Assembly: GCF_964204645.1 (NCBI RefSeq)
Contig: NC_134030.1
Coordinates: 1,095,855-1,159,854, forward strand
Length of the DNA: 64,000 bases
From: Tubulanus polymorphus
Taxonomy: Eukaryota; Nemertea; Palaeonemertea; Tubulaniformes; Tubulanidae
Direction of reading: 5' to 3'
Of this stretch, positions 12,001 through 21,727 are shown in pieces. Numbering within the stretch: the first letter of the stretch is position 1; every line of letters begins with the position of its first letter. A model generated the notes under the pieces. The model worked only from the letters and a program-made list of their open reading frames with translations. It was not told the DNA's origin and made no database searches. The position numbers were made by a program, and so were the translations under genes.

Positions 12001-14961
12001 CCTGGATCCGCGCCTATGATATCTCCTCAAAATCTAATAAAAACTTTCAATGAATTAATGCTGTAATGACGATATGTAGCCATCTGTCTATTTGAATGCA
12101 TTTGCAAAAAGACAAAAAGAAATAGTAGCAGAATTTTGGCTAAAAGTTTAGAATACCCAAATTCAACATTGCTTGCAGCAGACGGAATTTCCGCCATTTT
12201 GGTTAACAGGGGATTCCCCCCTCCGGTACTTCCCATGATCAATAGTGTCTATGACGCGTTGCGTACGGAATGCCATGGAATTCCCTCACATGATTTATGA
12301 TAATAATGTTTACTTGCATTCTGATTGGTTAAAATCGCGTGTAGTTTGAACGTAGGCAATGTTTACATTTGTAACGTCACCGGCGAGTCGCTGACATTAA
12401 CGTAGTCATTGAGTTAACATTATCTTGCACTGAATGGTGATATCAATCGCATTCATTTTATAAATATTTTGAATATGAATTTGTTTTTATATATCAACTG
12501 CGAGTAACAGTGTTACGCTATTGAGTCTTAAGAGACAGCCTTTATGGACCTTATTGGTTGTTATAACTCACAAGCTGACTGAGTTAGCATTCTGGATCCG
12601 TCAGATTAGTTACTTCTAGAAAATATGTTAGTCACATTTTCTGACTATATTCTGGAAAACAGTGGAAGCTTGTATCCACCCTAGATTAGAACCAATCAGA
12701 ATAGAACCAATCAGAATACACTATTTTACAGAAAATGTATTTATGACAATTGCGTAAGGTTTTAGTAAAATAGTGTTTTTTCTCGAGTAGTTGCCGAAGA
12801 AGCATCAAAATTTGATTCAATTTCATTCAGATTTAAACAAACAAATCGAATTTCATTTCATTCAGCGCAAACTTCAAATCTAATTAAAATTTTGTTCAGT
12901 ATGAATAAGTTGCAAATCATTGAGAGGAAAAAATAATTAATTGTGTTACTTAAAAAAATCACAATTGTACTGTGTTTATCAAAACAGGAGACCACAGGAC
13001 CTTTGGTCCTCTAGTATTCTTTTCCTAGTTATTCCAAAAACACTAAAACAGTCCAATCAGCGATCGCTGCCAGACCAACACGATTACATTGAAATCAAAC
13101 TTAAGTAACATCAGGCGCCCCCTGTTGGAATAATATTCATAGCCGTAGCATCGAAACCATTCGACTTGTTGTTTAATGTATTTCTCTCTATTTTTATTTT
13201 ACAGTGATGAACATTTTAGAAGAATGTCCGTTTGGGGACTTGGTGGGGGAATTCAAAAGAAACTTGGTTCCCGATAGGATACCACCACCGGTTAATCCTA
13301 TGTCGCCCGCTGCTGCCCCTCCCCCACGTCCATTAAATTCGCCTCAGCAGCGGCCTGTCAGACAGCCGCCCCCGGCCGCCACTCGTTCGTCAGACAGAGT
13401 CCGGGGACGGCTGTTTGAAGGAGATCTGACGGAGGTAAGAATCTTTATTTGTTTTCATATTTTATTCAGGATATCAGTTGAAGTTCAGCAAATAAATTAC
13501 CAGACCTGTAAACAGAAGAGTAGTCATAAATTTCCATTTGCGGGTAAAACCCCATAGTCGAAAACCTTCGGTTATTGATCTATATCTGCTTAAGACCAAT
13601 GGTTGTACACACGAGTGCGAAAACTTATCGCTCAAACTTTGATTGTATCCATGGTAACGCGTACAGTATACTATGCGTGACTTACCGTTTCCTATCACTG
13701 GAATACAATACTGTTTTAGACCATGAGCGCCATCTGTGGCGGTCATAACGGACTGAGTGGTGATTGGCTGAAATGCTCGTCTTCCGTGGTGACGATTATT
13801 CGGTGTTACACGTGCAGCAGACACGTCTCTGAATATCTAACATTTGATTGTTGTAACTCATCGGGAAAAATATGTTTATGAGTCGATTTTTTGTCGAAAT
13901 TTTGTTCGGCAGAAAATTGGCTGCGTACGTCAAGAAGGCGGCTGATATTTGTATCGTGTGACCCCTCGTCCCGGTAATATGCCGACCCACGTACACCTGA
14001 GACCAGTTGCATAGTCAGAGCTTAGAATTAAGACCGTTCTAAGACCAACTTAGTTCTATAGCCAATCTAATAACTTAAGACCAGTCTTTAGATTTAAGAC
14101 CACTTTTGGACTTAAGTCTTGACCATGGAATCGGCCCCAGATGCTTATTCCGCTGTATTGGATGCTGACGTGCTCGTGTCTTCCAGCAATGTTGTTATTC
14201 ACCAAAAATATCATGTTTTGTTCGAATAACACGATTCATCTGAGTCTGGGTTTAACGGATGACACGTTCAAACAGAACTACGAAATCAATATCAGAAGTC
14301 CTTTTATATTGAAACGGTCCCAGAAGTCCCTGTTATAATGGGTACTTTTTCAAAAAAAGTAACGAGAACTCCGATGGCTTCCCGTATCGGTAAAAACTAA
14401 CTATTTCTATGAGCGTCACTCGTAGATTTACCGAAACGCCACCTTGTGACACGATATCCTAACTACGTATAGGTGTTTTATTTGCTGAATCGCTGGTTTC
14501 TCATTCTCATTTTTTAAACTTGTGTTTAATTTTATACTAAACAAATTTTTCACTTTTTCTCTTTACAGACACGACCACCGCCAAAAAAAACTAGAACAAA
14601 AAGGAAAAGAAAAGTTGCGGTCATCGTGGCTCCGCAGGGAGGAGGAGCAAGAGTGGTCCCGGCGGATGGTGCGGCTGAAGAAGGTAATCGGGAGGAAGGG
14701 GAGGGGATAAATAGGAAGCGGCCGAGGAGGGATGGTGGTGGGGCTGGGGATGGTGCGGGTCCTGCTCCTCCTGCTCCTCCATCCGTATCTCGGGCGGTCA
14801 CTCGTTCACTCGCCAAAAAGCTGGCGAGTGAACGAGTGGCCCGAGAGGTAGAGGTGGTGGCCCGACATACGGATGGAATGTGGGAGGAGCGGCTTCGTTC
14901 GGGGACAATTCCGGATTTGTTAACTGATTTAAAAAATATTCTTTCAGTGAAGGGATATTAG
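1..14961 (+). CDS. Upstream copy of the same gene (exons 3 end to 9; start outside window)
   Basis: Exons present are 1-4 (end of exon 3), 381-407, 2300-2338, 2549-2630, 11366-11431, 13205-13434 and 14569-14961, with the stop at 14959-14961. If exons 1 and 2 match the complete copy, the protein would have 342 residues. Against the complete copy I see four amino-acid changes (His/Arg and Glu/Gln in exon 5, Met/Ile in exon 8, Ile/Val in exon 9), a two-codon length change in the Ser run and one silent change (AGA/AGG). Both copies are open, so both could be functional. Confidence 0.8.
381..407 (+). CDS. Coding exon 4 of upstream gene copy
   Basis: Identical 27-nt exon (DLSPIQHVD) with the same splice sites as 35318-35344. 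Confidence 0.75.
408..2299 (+). other. Intron 4 of upstream gene copy
   Basis: Intron from GTAAGA to CATTTCTAG. Apart from the foldback element at 1232-1544 I see no conserved coding sequence. A 63-codon frame at 540-731 recurs in the second unit but has no coding features. Confidence 0.6.
1232..1544. mobile_element. Foldback (MITE-like) element
   Basis: Perfect 14-bp terminal inverted repeats (ATGGGATACCCGCA and its complement) bound about 313 bp. Inside, CCAGATGGCGC near the left end matches CGACACCTGG near the right end in inverted order, so most of the element folds back imperfectly. It has no coding capacity. A GGAATCCTCGATTGC motif near its right end also occurs near 7479, next to the DIRS relic. 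Confidence 0.6.
2300..2338 (+). CDS. Coding exon 5 of upstream gene copy
   Basis: Thirteen codons (HQFASEARSPSLN) with intact AG and GTAAGT borders. It differs at two residues from 37237-37275 and at no silent site. Confidence 0.8.
2549..2630 (+). CDS. Coding exon 6 of upstream gene copy
   Basis: 82 nt, two codons longer than 37486-37561 in the Ser/Asn run (four Ser, Asn, four Ser). It ends in phase 1 before GTAAGT, which fits exon 7 at 11366. Confidence 0.8.
2631..3500 (+). other. Start of the large intron 6
   Basis: AT-rich sequence, then a GC-richer stretch from about 3090 leading into the GTCC-rich array. A 119-codon frame from 3233 continues into the minisatellite; a TATTTCAG acceptor at 3323 is possible but joining it to exon 6 is unnecessary because exon 7 fits in phase. 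Confidence 0.4.
3505..4822. repeat. GTCC-rich minisatellite
   Basis: About 1.3 kb of units of mostly 40 or 57 bp built from GGTCCGGTCCAGGCATCACC and GGTACTGAACATC, some with a GTAGCTTCGAGAACT insert. Dense CCGG sites give a base composition unlike the flanks. Open frames on both strands follow the repeat and are not genes. Confidence 0.9.
4823..6014. mobile_element. Inserted 1.2-kb element with CTTGAAA-rich direct ends
   Basis: The segment interrupts the GTCC-rich array, which resumes at 6023. Both ends carry AGCTTGAAATGGCTTGAATT in the same orientation plus further CTTGAAA repeats. The interior is AT-rich with no convincing coding frame. It looks like a non-autonomous insertion of a type I cannot name. 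Confidence 0.5.
6023..6290. repeat. Right part of the GTCC-rich minisatellite
   Basis: Units of the same family as 3505-4822, here with GTCAGCTTCCAGCACC spacers, to the right of the inserted element. Confidence 0.85.
6436..6533. repeat. 35-bp tandem repeat (about three units)
   Basis: Units start GTCGAGGGACCGTTTAGGAA and end TTCACGTCTTTCAC. Confidence 0.85.
6711..7125. repeat. 162-bp tandem repeat (2.5 units)
   Basis: Units begin GATGAGCCTTATTGTTTTT at 6712, 6874 and 7036 and include CCAAGATGGCCGCCACAGCC. A more diverged trace follows at about 7150-7310. Confidence 0.85.
7455..8760 (+). pseudogene. Decayed DIRS-type retroelement, reverse transcriptase region
   Basis: Translations in alternating frames give the ordered landmarks of a DIRS-group reverse transcriptase: LAKKRAIEPVRDE (about 7995), WAASLDLKD (about 8185), FQFRSLPVGLSTA (about 8265), VYLDDWLLVP with the YLDD catalytic motif (about 8528) and VKSHLMPSQQ (about 8640). 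Several frameshifts and in-frame stops separate them, so no protein can be made. I see no recombinase or split direct repeat ends. It sits inside intron 6 on the same strand as the gene. Confidence 0.8.
9161..10912. repeat. 63-bp minisatellite (about 28 units)
   Basis: Unit ACAATTCCAGTAAGTCAGGT then TTAGGGAATAGATATTTAAA and CCTTGAGATGATACCGATGT, period 63. Two main variants (GAGATG or CAGATG) alternate in blocks, suggesting higher-order expansion. Long reverse-strand frames arise because 63 is divisible by three, and CAGATG units put a stop in that frame, so it is not coding. Confidence 0.93.
11018..11214. promoter_or_regulatory. CpG-dense island in intron 6
   Basis: I count about 28 CpG dinucleotides in roughly 195 bp, against very few in the flanks. 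It lies 150 bp before exon 7. It could be an internal regulatory element or a fragment of a mobile element. Confidence 0.4.
11366..11431 (+). CDS. Coding exon 7 of upstream gene copy
   Basis: Same 66 bases and splice borders as 45259-45324. The preceding intron is 8.7 kb here, longer because of larger minisatellites. Confidence 0.8.
11432..13204 (+). other. Intron 7 of upstream gene copy
   Basis: AT-rich intron with no gene seen. The second-unit version (45325-47106) differs by a few substitutions and a small indel near the donor. Confidence 0.6.
13205..13434 (+). CDS. Coding exon 8 of upstream gene copy
   Basis: Identical to 47107-47336 except one Met (ATG) that is Ile (ATA) in the other copy. 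Borders are TTTTACAG and GTAAGA. Confidence 0.85.
13998..14140. mobile_element. Foldback-like element in intron 8
   Basis: Left end ACCAGTTGCATAGTCAGAGC and right end CTTGACCATGGAATCGGCCC are imperfect inverted matches, with repeated TTAAGACC motifs between. MITE-like and non-coding; the second copy is at 47900-48042. Confidence 0.4.
14569..14961 (+). CDS. Last coding exon 9 of upstream gene copy
   Basis: Same 131 codons as 48471-48863 with one Ile/Val change and one silent AGA/AGG change. The acceptor is TCTCTTTACAG. Confidence 0.88.
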   Translation, partial: TRPPPKKTRTKRKRKVAVIVAPQGGGARVVPADGAAEEGNREEGEGINRKRPRRDGGGAGDGAGPAPPAPPSVSRAVTRSLAKKLASERVAREVEVVARHTDGMWEERLRSGTIPDLLTDLKNILSVKGY

Positions 14962-15013
14962 GTGCCTTGAACGCATGAGTCGTTCATGCGCGCCTAATAT
15001 GCCTTCACTGAAA
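14942..15013 (+). promoter_or_regulatory. 24-bp stem-loop over the stop codon
   Basis: Left arm 14942-14965 and right arm 14990-15013 pair over 24 positions with one mismatch and one G-U pair. The TAG stop (14959-14961) lies in the left arm. The loop has a smaller GCATGA/TCATGC hairpin. It could act in mRNA 3' processing or stability, or be the end of an inserted foldback. No AATAAA lies close; the nearest is about 15587. Confidence 0.7.
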
Positions 15014-15115
15014 AAAATCAACTATAACATGTACCACATATTTTTTGATTTAATTTTAGTCCAATTCCACAATTATTTCGGCTTACAATAGTGTCTTCAA
15101 TTCTTTAAAGCCCAA

Positions 15116-15224
15116 AGCACCTTTTTGACTCAACATCCAGTATGAAGGTGGCCGGGAATCGGGCCTGTTTTCTTCCATTTTTGTATCCCGCCCAGCATAC
15201 TGGTTGTTGACTCGAAAAGGTGCT
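15116..15224. repeat. 29-bp-arm inverted repeat after the gene
   Basis: Arms 15116-15144 and 15196-15224 match in inverted order over 29 bases with three mismatches, around a 51-base loop. A 62-codon reverse frame covers it (15083-15271) but I see no coding features. Confidence 0.7.
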
Positions 15225-15235
15225 CGCTCTGGGAG

Positions 15236-15289
15236 CTTATCAAAGGCAGGTGATGGGAAAGGTGCCATCACACACTCTCCTTTGATAAG
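15236..15289. repeat. 11-bp-arm inverted repeat after the gene
   Basis: CTTATCAAAGG at 15236-15246 and its perfect complement at 15279-15289, with a nested TGATGG/CCATCA pair inside. Third foldback in a row after the stop. Confidence 0.65.
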
Positions 15290-15579
15290 TTTCCTAGAGT
15301 GTCACGGGCTTTAACGGGTTGAATTCACTATAATACCAATTTTCCAAAATCAATTTAATTTCTTTCAGGCCATTCTTTTTCCATGTTTTTCTGGTACATG
15401 TTATGGTTGATTTCCATTTTCGAAAATCCGGAATTGAAGCCGTTCGAAGTCAGGGGGATGGTGGTGGGGTTGGGTTAGTTTAGGGTTCCTCTCTGATTAC
15501 CTTCTTTAGCTCATCATCCGTGCAGGTGGCGCTTGCTCTTCTAGCCGGTGTTCCCTGGGGTAAACATTTTAAATTTAAA

Positions 15580-16075
15580 AAATCAAAAATAAAAAAAAAT
15601 TATAAAATCTTTAAAAATCTCATCTCATTTCATCCAATTTATTTATTTGCGGGTGCGATGCCTATCGCACCCATTCATGTCATCCATCAAAAAAAAAATT
15701 AAAACTAAAAACGAAAAAAAATATAAAAATTTAAAAAATCTCATCTCATTTCATCCAATTTATTTGCGGGTGCGATTCCTATCGCACCCATTCATGTCAT
15801 TCATCCAAAAAAAATAAAAAACTAAAAACGAAAAAAAAATATAAAAATTAAAAAAATCTCATCTCATTTCATCCAATTTATTTATTTGCGGGTGCGATTC
15901 CTATCGCACCCATTCATGTCATTCATCCAAAAAAAAATAAAAAACTAAAAACGAAAAAAAAATATTAAAATTAAAAAATCTCATCTCATTTCATCCAATT
16001 TATTTATTTGCGGGTGCGATTCCTATCGCACCCATTCATGTCATTCATCCAAAAAAAATTTAAAAACTAGAAATT
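15580..16075. repeat. A-rich tandem repeat, about 120 bp, with a hairpin per unit (four units)
   Basis: Each unit has CATCTCATTTCATCCAATTT, then GGGTGCGAT-TCCT-ATCGCACCC, a perfect 9-bp stem with a 4-base loop, then CATTCATGTCATTCATCC and a run of A. The loop differs (TCCT or GCCT) while the stem is unchanged. Confidence 0.85.
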
Positions 16076-16324
16076 AAAGTTCTAAGTTTGTTGTTAGATT
16101 CTATTGAAAGAACGTTGTAAAGTTCTTAATTTGTCGTAAAAAACGTTTGAAAAAAAGAACTTCTTAAAGTTCTCAATCTGCCGTAAAATGCAATTGAAAA
16201 GATTATAACTCACATGAAAATTAAAAAGATAAAATAATTGATAAATAATCATTAATAAAAATTGAACTTTGGTCTCGCAATGTTTCCCCGTTATGCATTT
16301 TTTACTCGTCGTCAAACATCGGCA

Positions 16325-16906
16325 GCTCATCGTCGATACTCGCAGCTCGATACACACCAGCAGCTTGTCGTCGATACACACCAGCAGCTCGATACACACC
16401 AGCAGCTTGTCGTCGATACTCACCAGCATCTCGATTCACACCAGCAGTTCGTCGTTGATACACACCAGCAGTTCGTCGTCGATACACACCAGCAGTTCGT
16501 CATCGATACACACCAGCAGTTCGTCGTCGATACACACCAGCAGCTCGATACACACCAGCAGTTCGTCATCTATACACACCAGCAGTTTGTCGTCGATACA
16601 CACCAGCAGTTCGTCGTCGATACACACCAGCAGTTCGTCGTCGATACACACCAGCAGTTCGTCGTCGATACACACCAGCAGCTCGATACTCAGCAGTAGT
16701 TTGATACACACCAGCAGCTCGTCGATACACACCAGCAGTTCGTCGTCGATACACACCAGCAGCTCGTCGTCGATACACACCAGCCGCTTGATACTCACAG
16801 CTCGATACACACCAGCAGCTCGTCGATACACACCAGCAGCTCGATACTCACCAGCAGCTCGATACACACCAGCAGCTCGTCGTCGATACACACCAGCAGC
16901 TTGATA
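16325..16906. repeat. 24-bp (18-27 bp) minisatellite
   Basis: Units GATACACACCAGCAGTTCGT plus CGTC, with shorter variants. The long frames on both strands (Ser/Ile/His/Thr or Asp/Thr/His/Gln repeats) come from a period divisible by three and are not supported as genes. Confidence 0.9.
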
Positions 16907-17877
16907 CCAAAACAGCTTTTAGCTGGTGAAAACCTACCCCCCATCGGGGTTAAACATGATCAAGCTATTATTCTAGGAATATAACTGTTGCAAGGGAAGT
17001 TAAGATTCATTATATCCTAAACTTGATACAAAGAGATTATTGCTAATTATGAATTTCAAGGGTTTAAAAACTGATTTAAAAATCTTGAAAGACGCTCGGT
17101 CTCACTAGAGATTTTCATCTTAAAGATTTATTGTCCTCTTACTATTGTTTAGGTGATCTATAATTTGGTAAATGCTGCTGTTGGAAAGATGCCAGAAGAA
17201 AGTTGATTCGTGCACATCTTCACTTCACGTATTTATTGCACAAGGCGCCGACTTGCACCTGCACTACACCATTCACACTTCACCACTTCTGCATCTTTAT
17301 CAATTAATTCTGGCATCTATTTGAAAATTACTTTAAACATCAGATCTCAAACTGAAACATTGAGGTATTGAATTTCAAACTGAAATATCGAGCTATCGAA
17401 TCTCGATCTCAAATGTTTACTGGAAGCCATATTTGATGTTGTATTATTCATCATAGATTGTTTAGTGTTTTCTGGCATATGCGGGCCATTTAAGATGGTC
17501 AGATAAATTCCCCGGTGGAAATATATCTCGTGGAAGAGTCATGGAAATGAAAAATATCTTATGTAGATGTGAAGTTAGGAACCTTGCAACAGTTATTCCA
17601 CCTGAGGATAATTTGATATAAGATGAATCAGTTATTGGATCATTTAACTGAAGCCAAATATAGTGAAAAATCTTAGTAAAAATTTGTCTCAAACTACAAT
17701 TGAAAGGACTTATCACAGTTCTAATTCGACTCTAGGTGCGTTCAGAAGAACTTCTTAACAGTGAAAAAACTTGACTAAAAATCAGGAATCGACCCTGTTC
17801 ATTGATAAGATTTGATCTTTATTTGAAGATTAAGAATCAAACTCGCTAATTCACAATTTTTGGTAGTAAATACTGTT
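16907..17877. other. Spacer between the 24-bp and 34-bp arrays
   Basis: AT-rich, no gene supported. An 84-codon reverse frame at 17462-17716 is broken in the second unit by single-base indels. Confidence 0.5.
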
Positions 17878-18085
17878 GATCCATCATATTCGCAGCCCCC
17901 CGTGGGCTTACCAATCCATCATACGTGCAGCCACCTTGCGCTTACCAGTCTATCATACTCGCAGCCCCAGTGGGCTTTTCGATCCATCATACGTGCAGCC
18001 CCCGTGGGCTTACCAGTCCATCATACTCGCAGCCCCAGTGGGCTTATCAATCCATCATACGCGCAGCCCCCTTGGGCTTATCAAT
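17878..18085. repeat. 34-bp minisatellite (six units)
   Basis: Units TCCATCATACGTGCAGCCCC plus GTGGGCTTACCAG, with alternating TACGTGC and TACTCGC variants. Second copy at 51838-52045, one base different. Confidence 0.85.
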
Positions 18086-18268
18086 GAGAAACATTCAGAC
18101 ATAGTAACCGTTTTACTCGTGCTTTTCAACGACACCGTCTTATCACTCTGTAGAACGGCGATCGCAGCGTGAAATTTGTAATCGTATTTCTCCGCTGAAT
18201 TTGAATATTTGATACGCGACGCGCGTGATTGAAGCTTTGTTTATGTTCGTGCTTGCCGCGATGAATTG

Positions 18269-18553
18269 TCATAAATATATCCTCCGTACAGGAGGACCAT
18301 GAAAAGGTTTGAAGGGATCCCTAGTTAGCGCTTGTCCAGGTTTGGCTCTGGACCCGCTTGTTCGACTAGGCATCTTGTTGGAAATTTTGTCGACTGAAAC
18401 TTCCGTAACTTTCGTTTTAGACCTCGCTGCTCGAAGAGCCGTTGCTGCGTCGGTTACTGTCATGCTTCGGCACAATTTTGAACGATTGTTGGAAACCGCC
18501 TTGTTCTTCTGCTGCAGATGTTGACTGTGTCGTACCCACAGTAAAGTAGCCAT
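18269..18553 (-). CDS. Candidate small gene, 94 aa, unrecognised
   Basis: An open frame starting MATLLWVRHSQHLQQ with A at -3 and G at +4 around the ATG, containing SRTSGSRAKPGQALTRDPF and ending PVRRIYL. The composition is protein-like and basic, with no membrane segment and no family I recognise. In the second unit the only change I see within the frame is silent (CTG/CTA). One change cannot establish selection. It could equally be an open stretch of a mobile element. Confidence 0.3.
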   Translation of the reverse strand: MATLLWVRHSQHLQQKNKAVSNNRSKLCRSMTVTDAATALRAARSKTKVTEVSVDKISNKMPSRTSGSRAKPGQALTRDPFKPFHGPPVRRIYL

Positions 18554-18969
18554 CTTAAATTCAAATAGTTTCGGACATTTGAGGTCCTCATCAACTCCGA
18601 GTCTTCATTCAACTGCAGTTACTGCCATTTGCCAGTGTCTGATGTAGAAGTTCTGACTTGACATTTTGATTTTCAGAATTAAAACCTTTTTTCTATTAAA
18701 GAAATTAGATATTGGTTAAAAAGAAATTAGATATTGGTTAAAAAACAAGTGAATAATTGTTTGTATGAAAAAAGAAAATCATGTTAGAAAAAAATATAGA
18801 TGTGAAAAAATATAGATGTAAGAAAAAAAAAGTATATTGTAAATCGACGAGACGACAGAACCAGCATCAGCAACAACAACATCAGAGGAAGCAGTAACCA
18901 GTTATTTATCAGCTCCATAAATTACTGAAACGAAATCCACAACTCGGAAACCAACCACACTCAACTCTA

Positions 18970-20640
18970 GAATTGTTCATACAACTGTCAACATGGAGTT
19001 CATCTCACAAGCAAATAAGGTAATTATCTTATGAAATTGTATGAATTGCCAATTTAACATTTTTGCATTTCAAGTAGGTGTAATTGAATGTTTGTCAACC
19101 TTACTCTTATAAAACTGTGTTAACCGTTGAACAGGATTCTAAGACTGTGCAGAAAACCCGTTATCGCTGCTTTGCACCTATAATTATCTGATAAATTAGT
19201 ATGGAATGCCAATTTTACATTTTTGCATTTAAGTTTAAGTGAGTTTAAAATCACGTTTCATTTGTTGTTTATTTTGTCTTTTCAGTTTTCAATTTGCCGA
19301 GGTCAGTCGTCAAAAACTGTTACAACGGAAACTGAGATAACAAAGACTTGATTTGGCAAAGATTGAAGAAATCCTGCGAAAAGATTATTCATGAATTGTT
19401 CATACAACTGTAAACATGGAGTTCATCTCACAAGCAAATTAGGTAATTATCTTATGATTTTGTATGAAATGCTAATTTTTACTCGTTAATTTTTTACAAA
19501 TAAGTTGACTTTGAAATCTTTATTAATTTCTTGTTTATTTTGTTTTTTCAGTTTTCAATTTGCCGAGATCAGTCATCAAAAACTGTTACAACGGAAACTA
19601 AGATAACAAAGACTTGATTTGGCAAAGATTGAAGAAATCCTGCGAAAAGCTTATTCATGAATTGTTCATACAACTGTCAACATGGAGTTCATCTCACAAG
19701 CAAATTAGGTAGTTATCTTATGATTTTGTATGAAATGCTAATTTTTACTCGTTAATTTTTTACAAATAAGTTGACTTTGAAATCTTTATTAATTTCTTGT
19801 TTATTTTGTTTTTTCAGTTTTCAATTTGCCGAGATCAGTCATCAAAAACTGTTACAACGGAAACTAAGATAACAAAGACTTGATTTGGCAAAGATTGAAG
19901 AAATCCTGCGAAAAGCTTATTCATGAATTGTTCATACAACTGTCAACATGGAGTTCATCTCACAAGCAAATTAGGTAGTTATCTTAGGATTTTGTATGAA
20001 ATGCTAATTTTTACTCGTTAATTTTTTACAAATAAGTTGACTTTGAAATCTTTATTAATTTCTTGTTTATTTTGTTTTTTCAGTTTTCAATTTGCCGAGA
20101 TCAGTCATAAAAAAACTGTTACAACGGAAACTAAGATAACAAAGACTTGATTTGGCAAAGATTGAAGAAATCCTGCGAAGAGATTATTCAAGAATTGTTC
20201 ATACAACTGTCAACATGGAGTTCATCTCACAAGCAAATTAGGTAATTATCTTATGGTTTTGTATGAAATGCTAATTTTACATTTTTGCATTTAAGTTTAA
20301 ATGAGTTTAAAATCACGTTTCATTTGCTGTTTATTTTGTCTTTTCAGTTTTCAATTTGCCGAGATCAATCGTCAGAAAACTGTTTCAACGGAAACTAAGA
20401 TAACAAAGACTTGATTTGGCAAAGATTGAAGAAATCCTGCGAAAAGCTTATTCATGAATTGTTCATACAACTGTCAACATGGAGTTTATCTCACAAGCAA
20501 ATTAGGTAATTATCTTATGATTTTGTATGAAATGCTAAATTTTACTCGTTATTTTTTTACTAATAAGTTGACTTTGAAATCTTTATTTATTTCTTGTTTA
20601 TTTTGTCTTTTCAGTTTTGAATTTGCCGAGATTCACATGT
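18970..20640 (+). repeat. Tandem exon-like units, about 266 bp, with GT-AG borders (six units)
   Basis: Each unit has an acceptor (TTTATTTTGTTTTTTCAG), a block of about 157 bp starting TTTTCAATTTGCCGAGATCA, and a donor (AG then GTAATT or GTAGTT) after ATGGAGTTCATCTCACAAGC. For example block 19552-19708 and intron 19709-19817. The first units are about 423 bp because the intron is longer. All three frames of the block contain stops, so any transcript would be non-coding or encode a short peptide. Confidence 0.6.
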
Positions 20641-20654
20641 AGCAGATATAATGG

Positions 20655-21540
20655 AATTAAGTATTGAGAACCGCAACTTAACAATAAACCGGATCAACTT
20701 AATATAGTGCTGAGGACCAAAAATAAAGGATAAACCCGACCAGTGTAATTCAGTGTCGAGAACCGCAGTTAAACGATGAACCCGACCAGTGTAATTCAGT
20801 GTCGAGAACCGCAGTTAAACGATGAACCCGACCAGTGTAATTCAGTGTCGAGAACCGCAGTTAAACGATGAACCCGACCAGTGTAATTCAGTGTCGAGAA
20901 CCGCAGTTAAACGATGAACCCGACCAGTGTAATTCAGTGTCGAGAACCGCAGTTAAACGATGAACCCGACCAGTGTAATTCAGTATTGAGAACCACAATT
21001 AAACGATGAACCGGACCAGTGTAATTCAGTGTCGAGAACCACAATTAAACGATGAACCGGACCAGTGTAATTCAGTGTCCAGAGCTGCAGTTAAACAATG
21101 AACCGGACCAGTGTAATTCAGTGTCGAGAACTGCAGTTAAACGATGAACCCGACCAGTGTAATTCAGTATTGAGAACCACAATTAAACGATGAACCGGAC
21201 CAGTGTAATTCAGTGTCCAGAGCCGCAGTTAAACAATGAACCGGACCAGTGTAATTCAGTGTCGAGAACCGCAATTAAACGATGAACCGGACCAGTGTAA
21301 TTCAGTGTCGAGAACCACAATTAAACGATGAACCGGACCAGTGTAATTCAGTGTCGAGAACCGCAATTAAACGATGAACCGGACCAGTGTAATTAAGTGT
21401 CGAGAACCACAATTAAACGATGAACCGGACCAGTGTAATTAAGTGTCGAGAACCACAATTAAACGATAAACCGGTCCAGTGTAATTCAGTGTCGAGAACC
21501 GTAATTAAACGATGAACCGGACCAGTGTAATTCAGTTTCG
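20655..21540. repeat. 46-bp minisatellite (about 19 units)
   Basis: Units TTCAGTGTCGAGAACCGCAG then TTAAACGATGAACCCGACCA and GTGTAA. Variants have AACCGG for AACCCG and ACAATT for GCAGTT, arranged in blocks. Confidence 0.92.
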
Positions 21541-21727
21541 CAATAACCGCAATAAAACGATAATCTGGAGTTGTAATAGTGTTGTGTATTTGCGTAGTGG
21601 ATCAAGTGGAAGGATTTTAAGTGTATTTGGTGACTTTAATTCGTTCGCATCCAACAGAATCAACAAAGACATTACAAAAAACGACAAAAAATGATTGAAT
21701 GTAAATGCATTGAATTTAGGTTTGATG

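Noticed and set aside
15083-15271. 62-codon reverse frame MMAPFPSPAFDKL...
   Set aside because: It lies across the 29-bp and 11-bp-arm foldbacks; the sequence is better explained as structured non-coding DNA.
16262-16904. Ser/Ile/His/Thr- and Asp/Thr/His/Gln-repeat proteins, up to 218 aa
   Set aside because: Shadow frames of the 24-bp minisatellite, open in several frames and on both strands at once, with copy-number changes between units.
17462-17716. 84-codon reverse frame
   Set aside because: Broken by single-base indels in the second unit and has no coding features.
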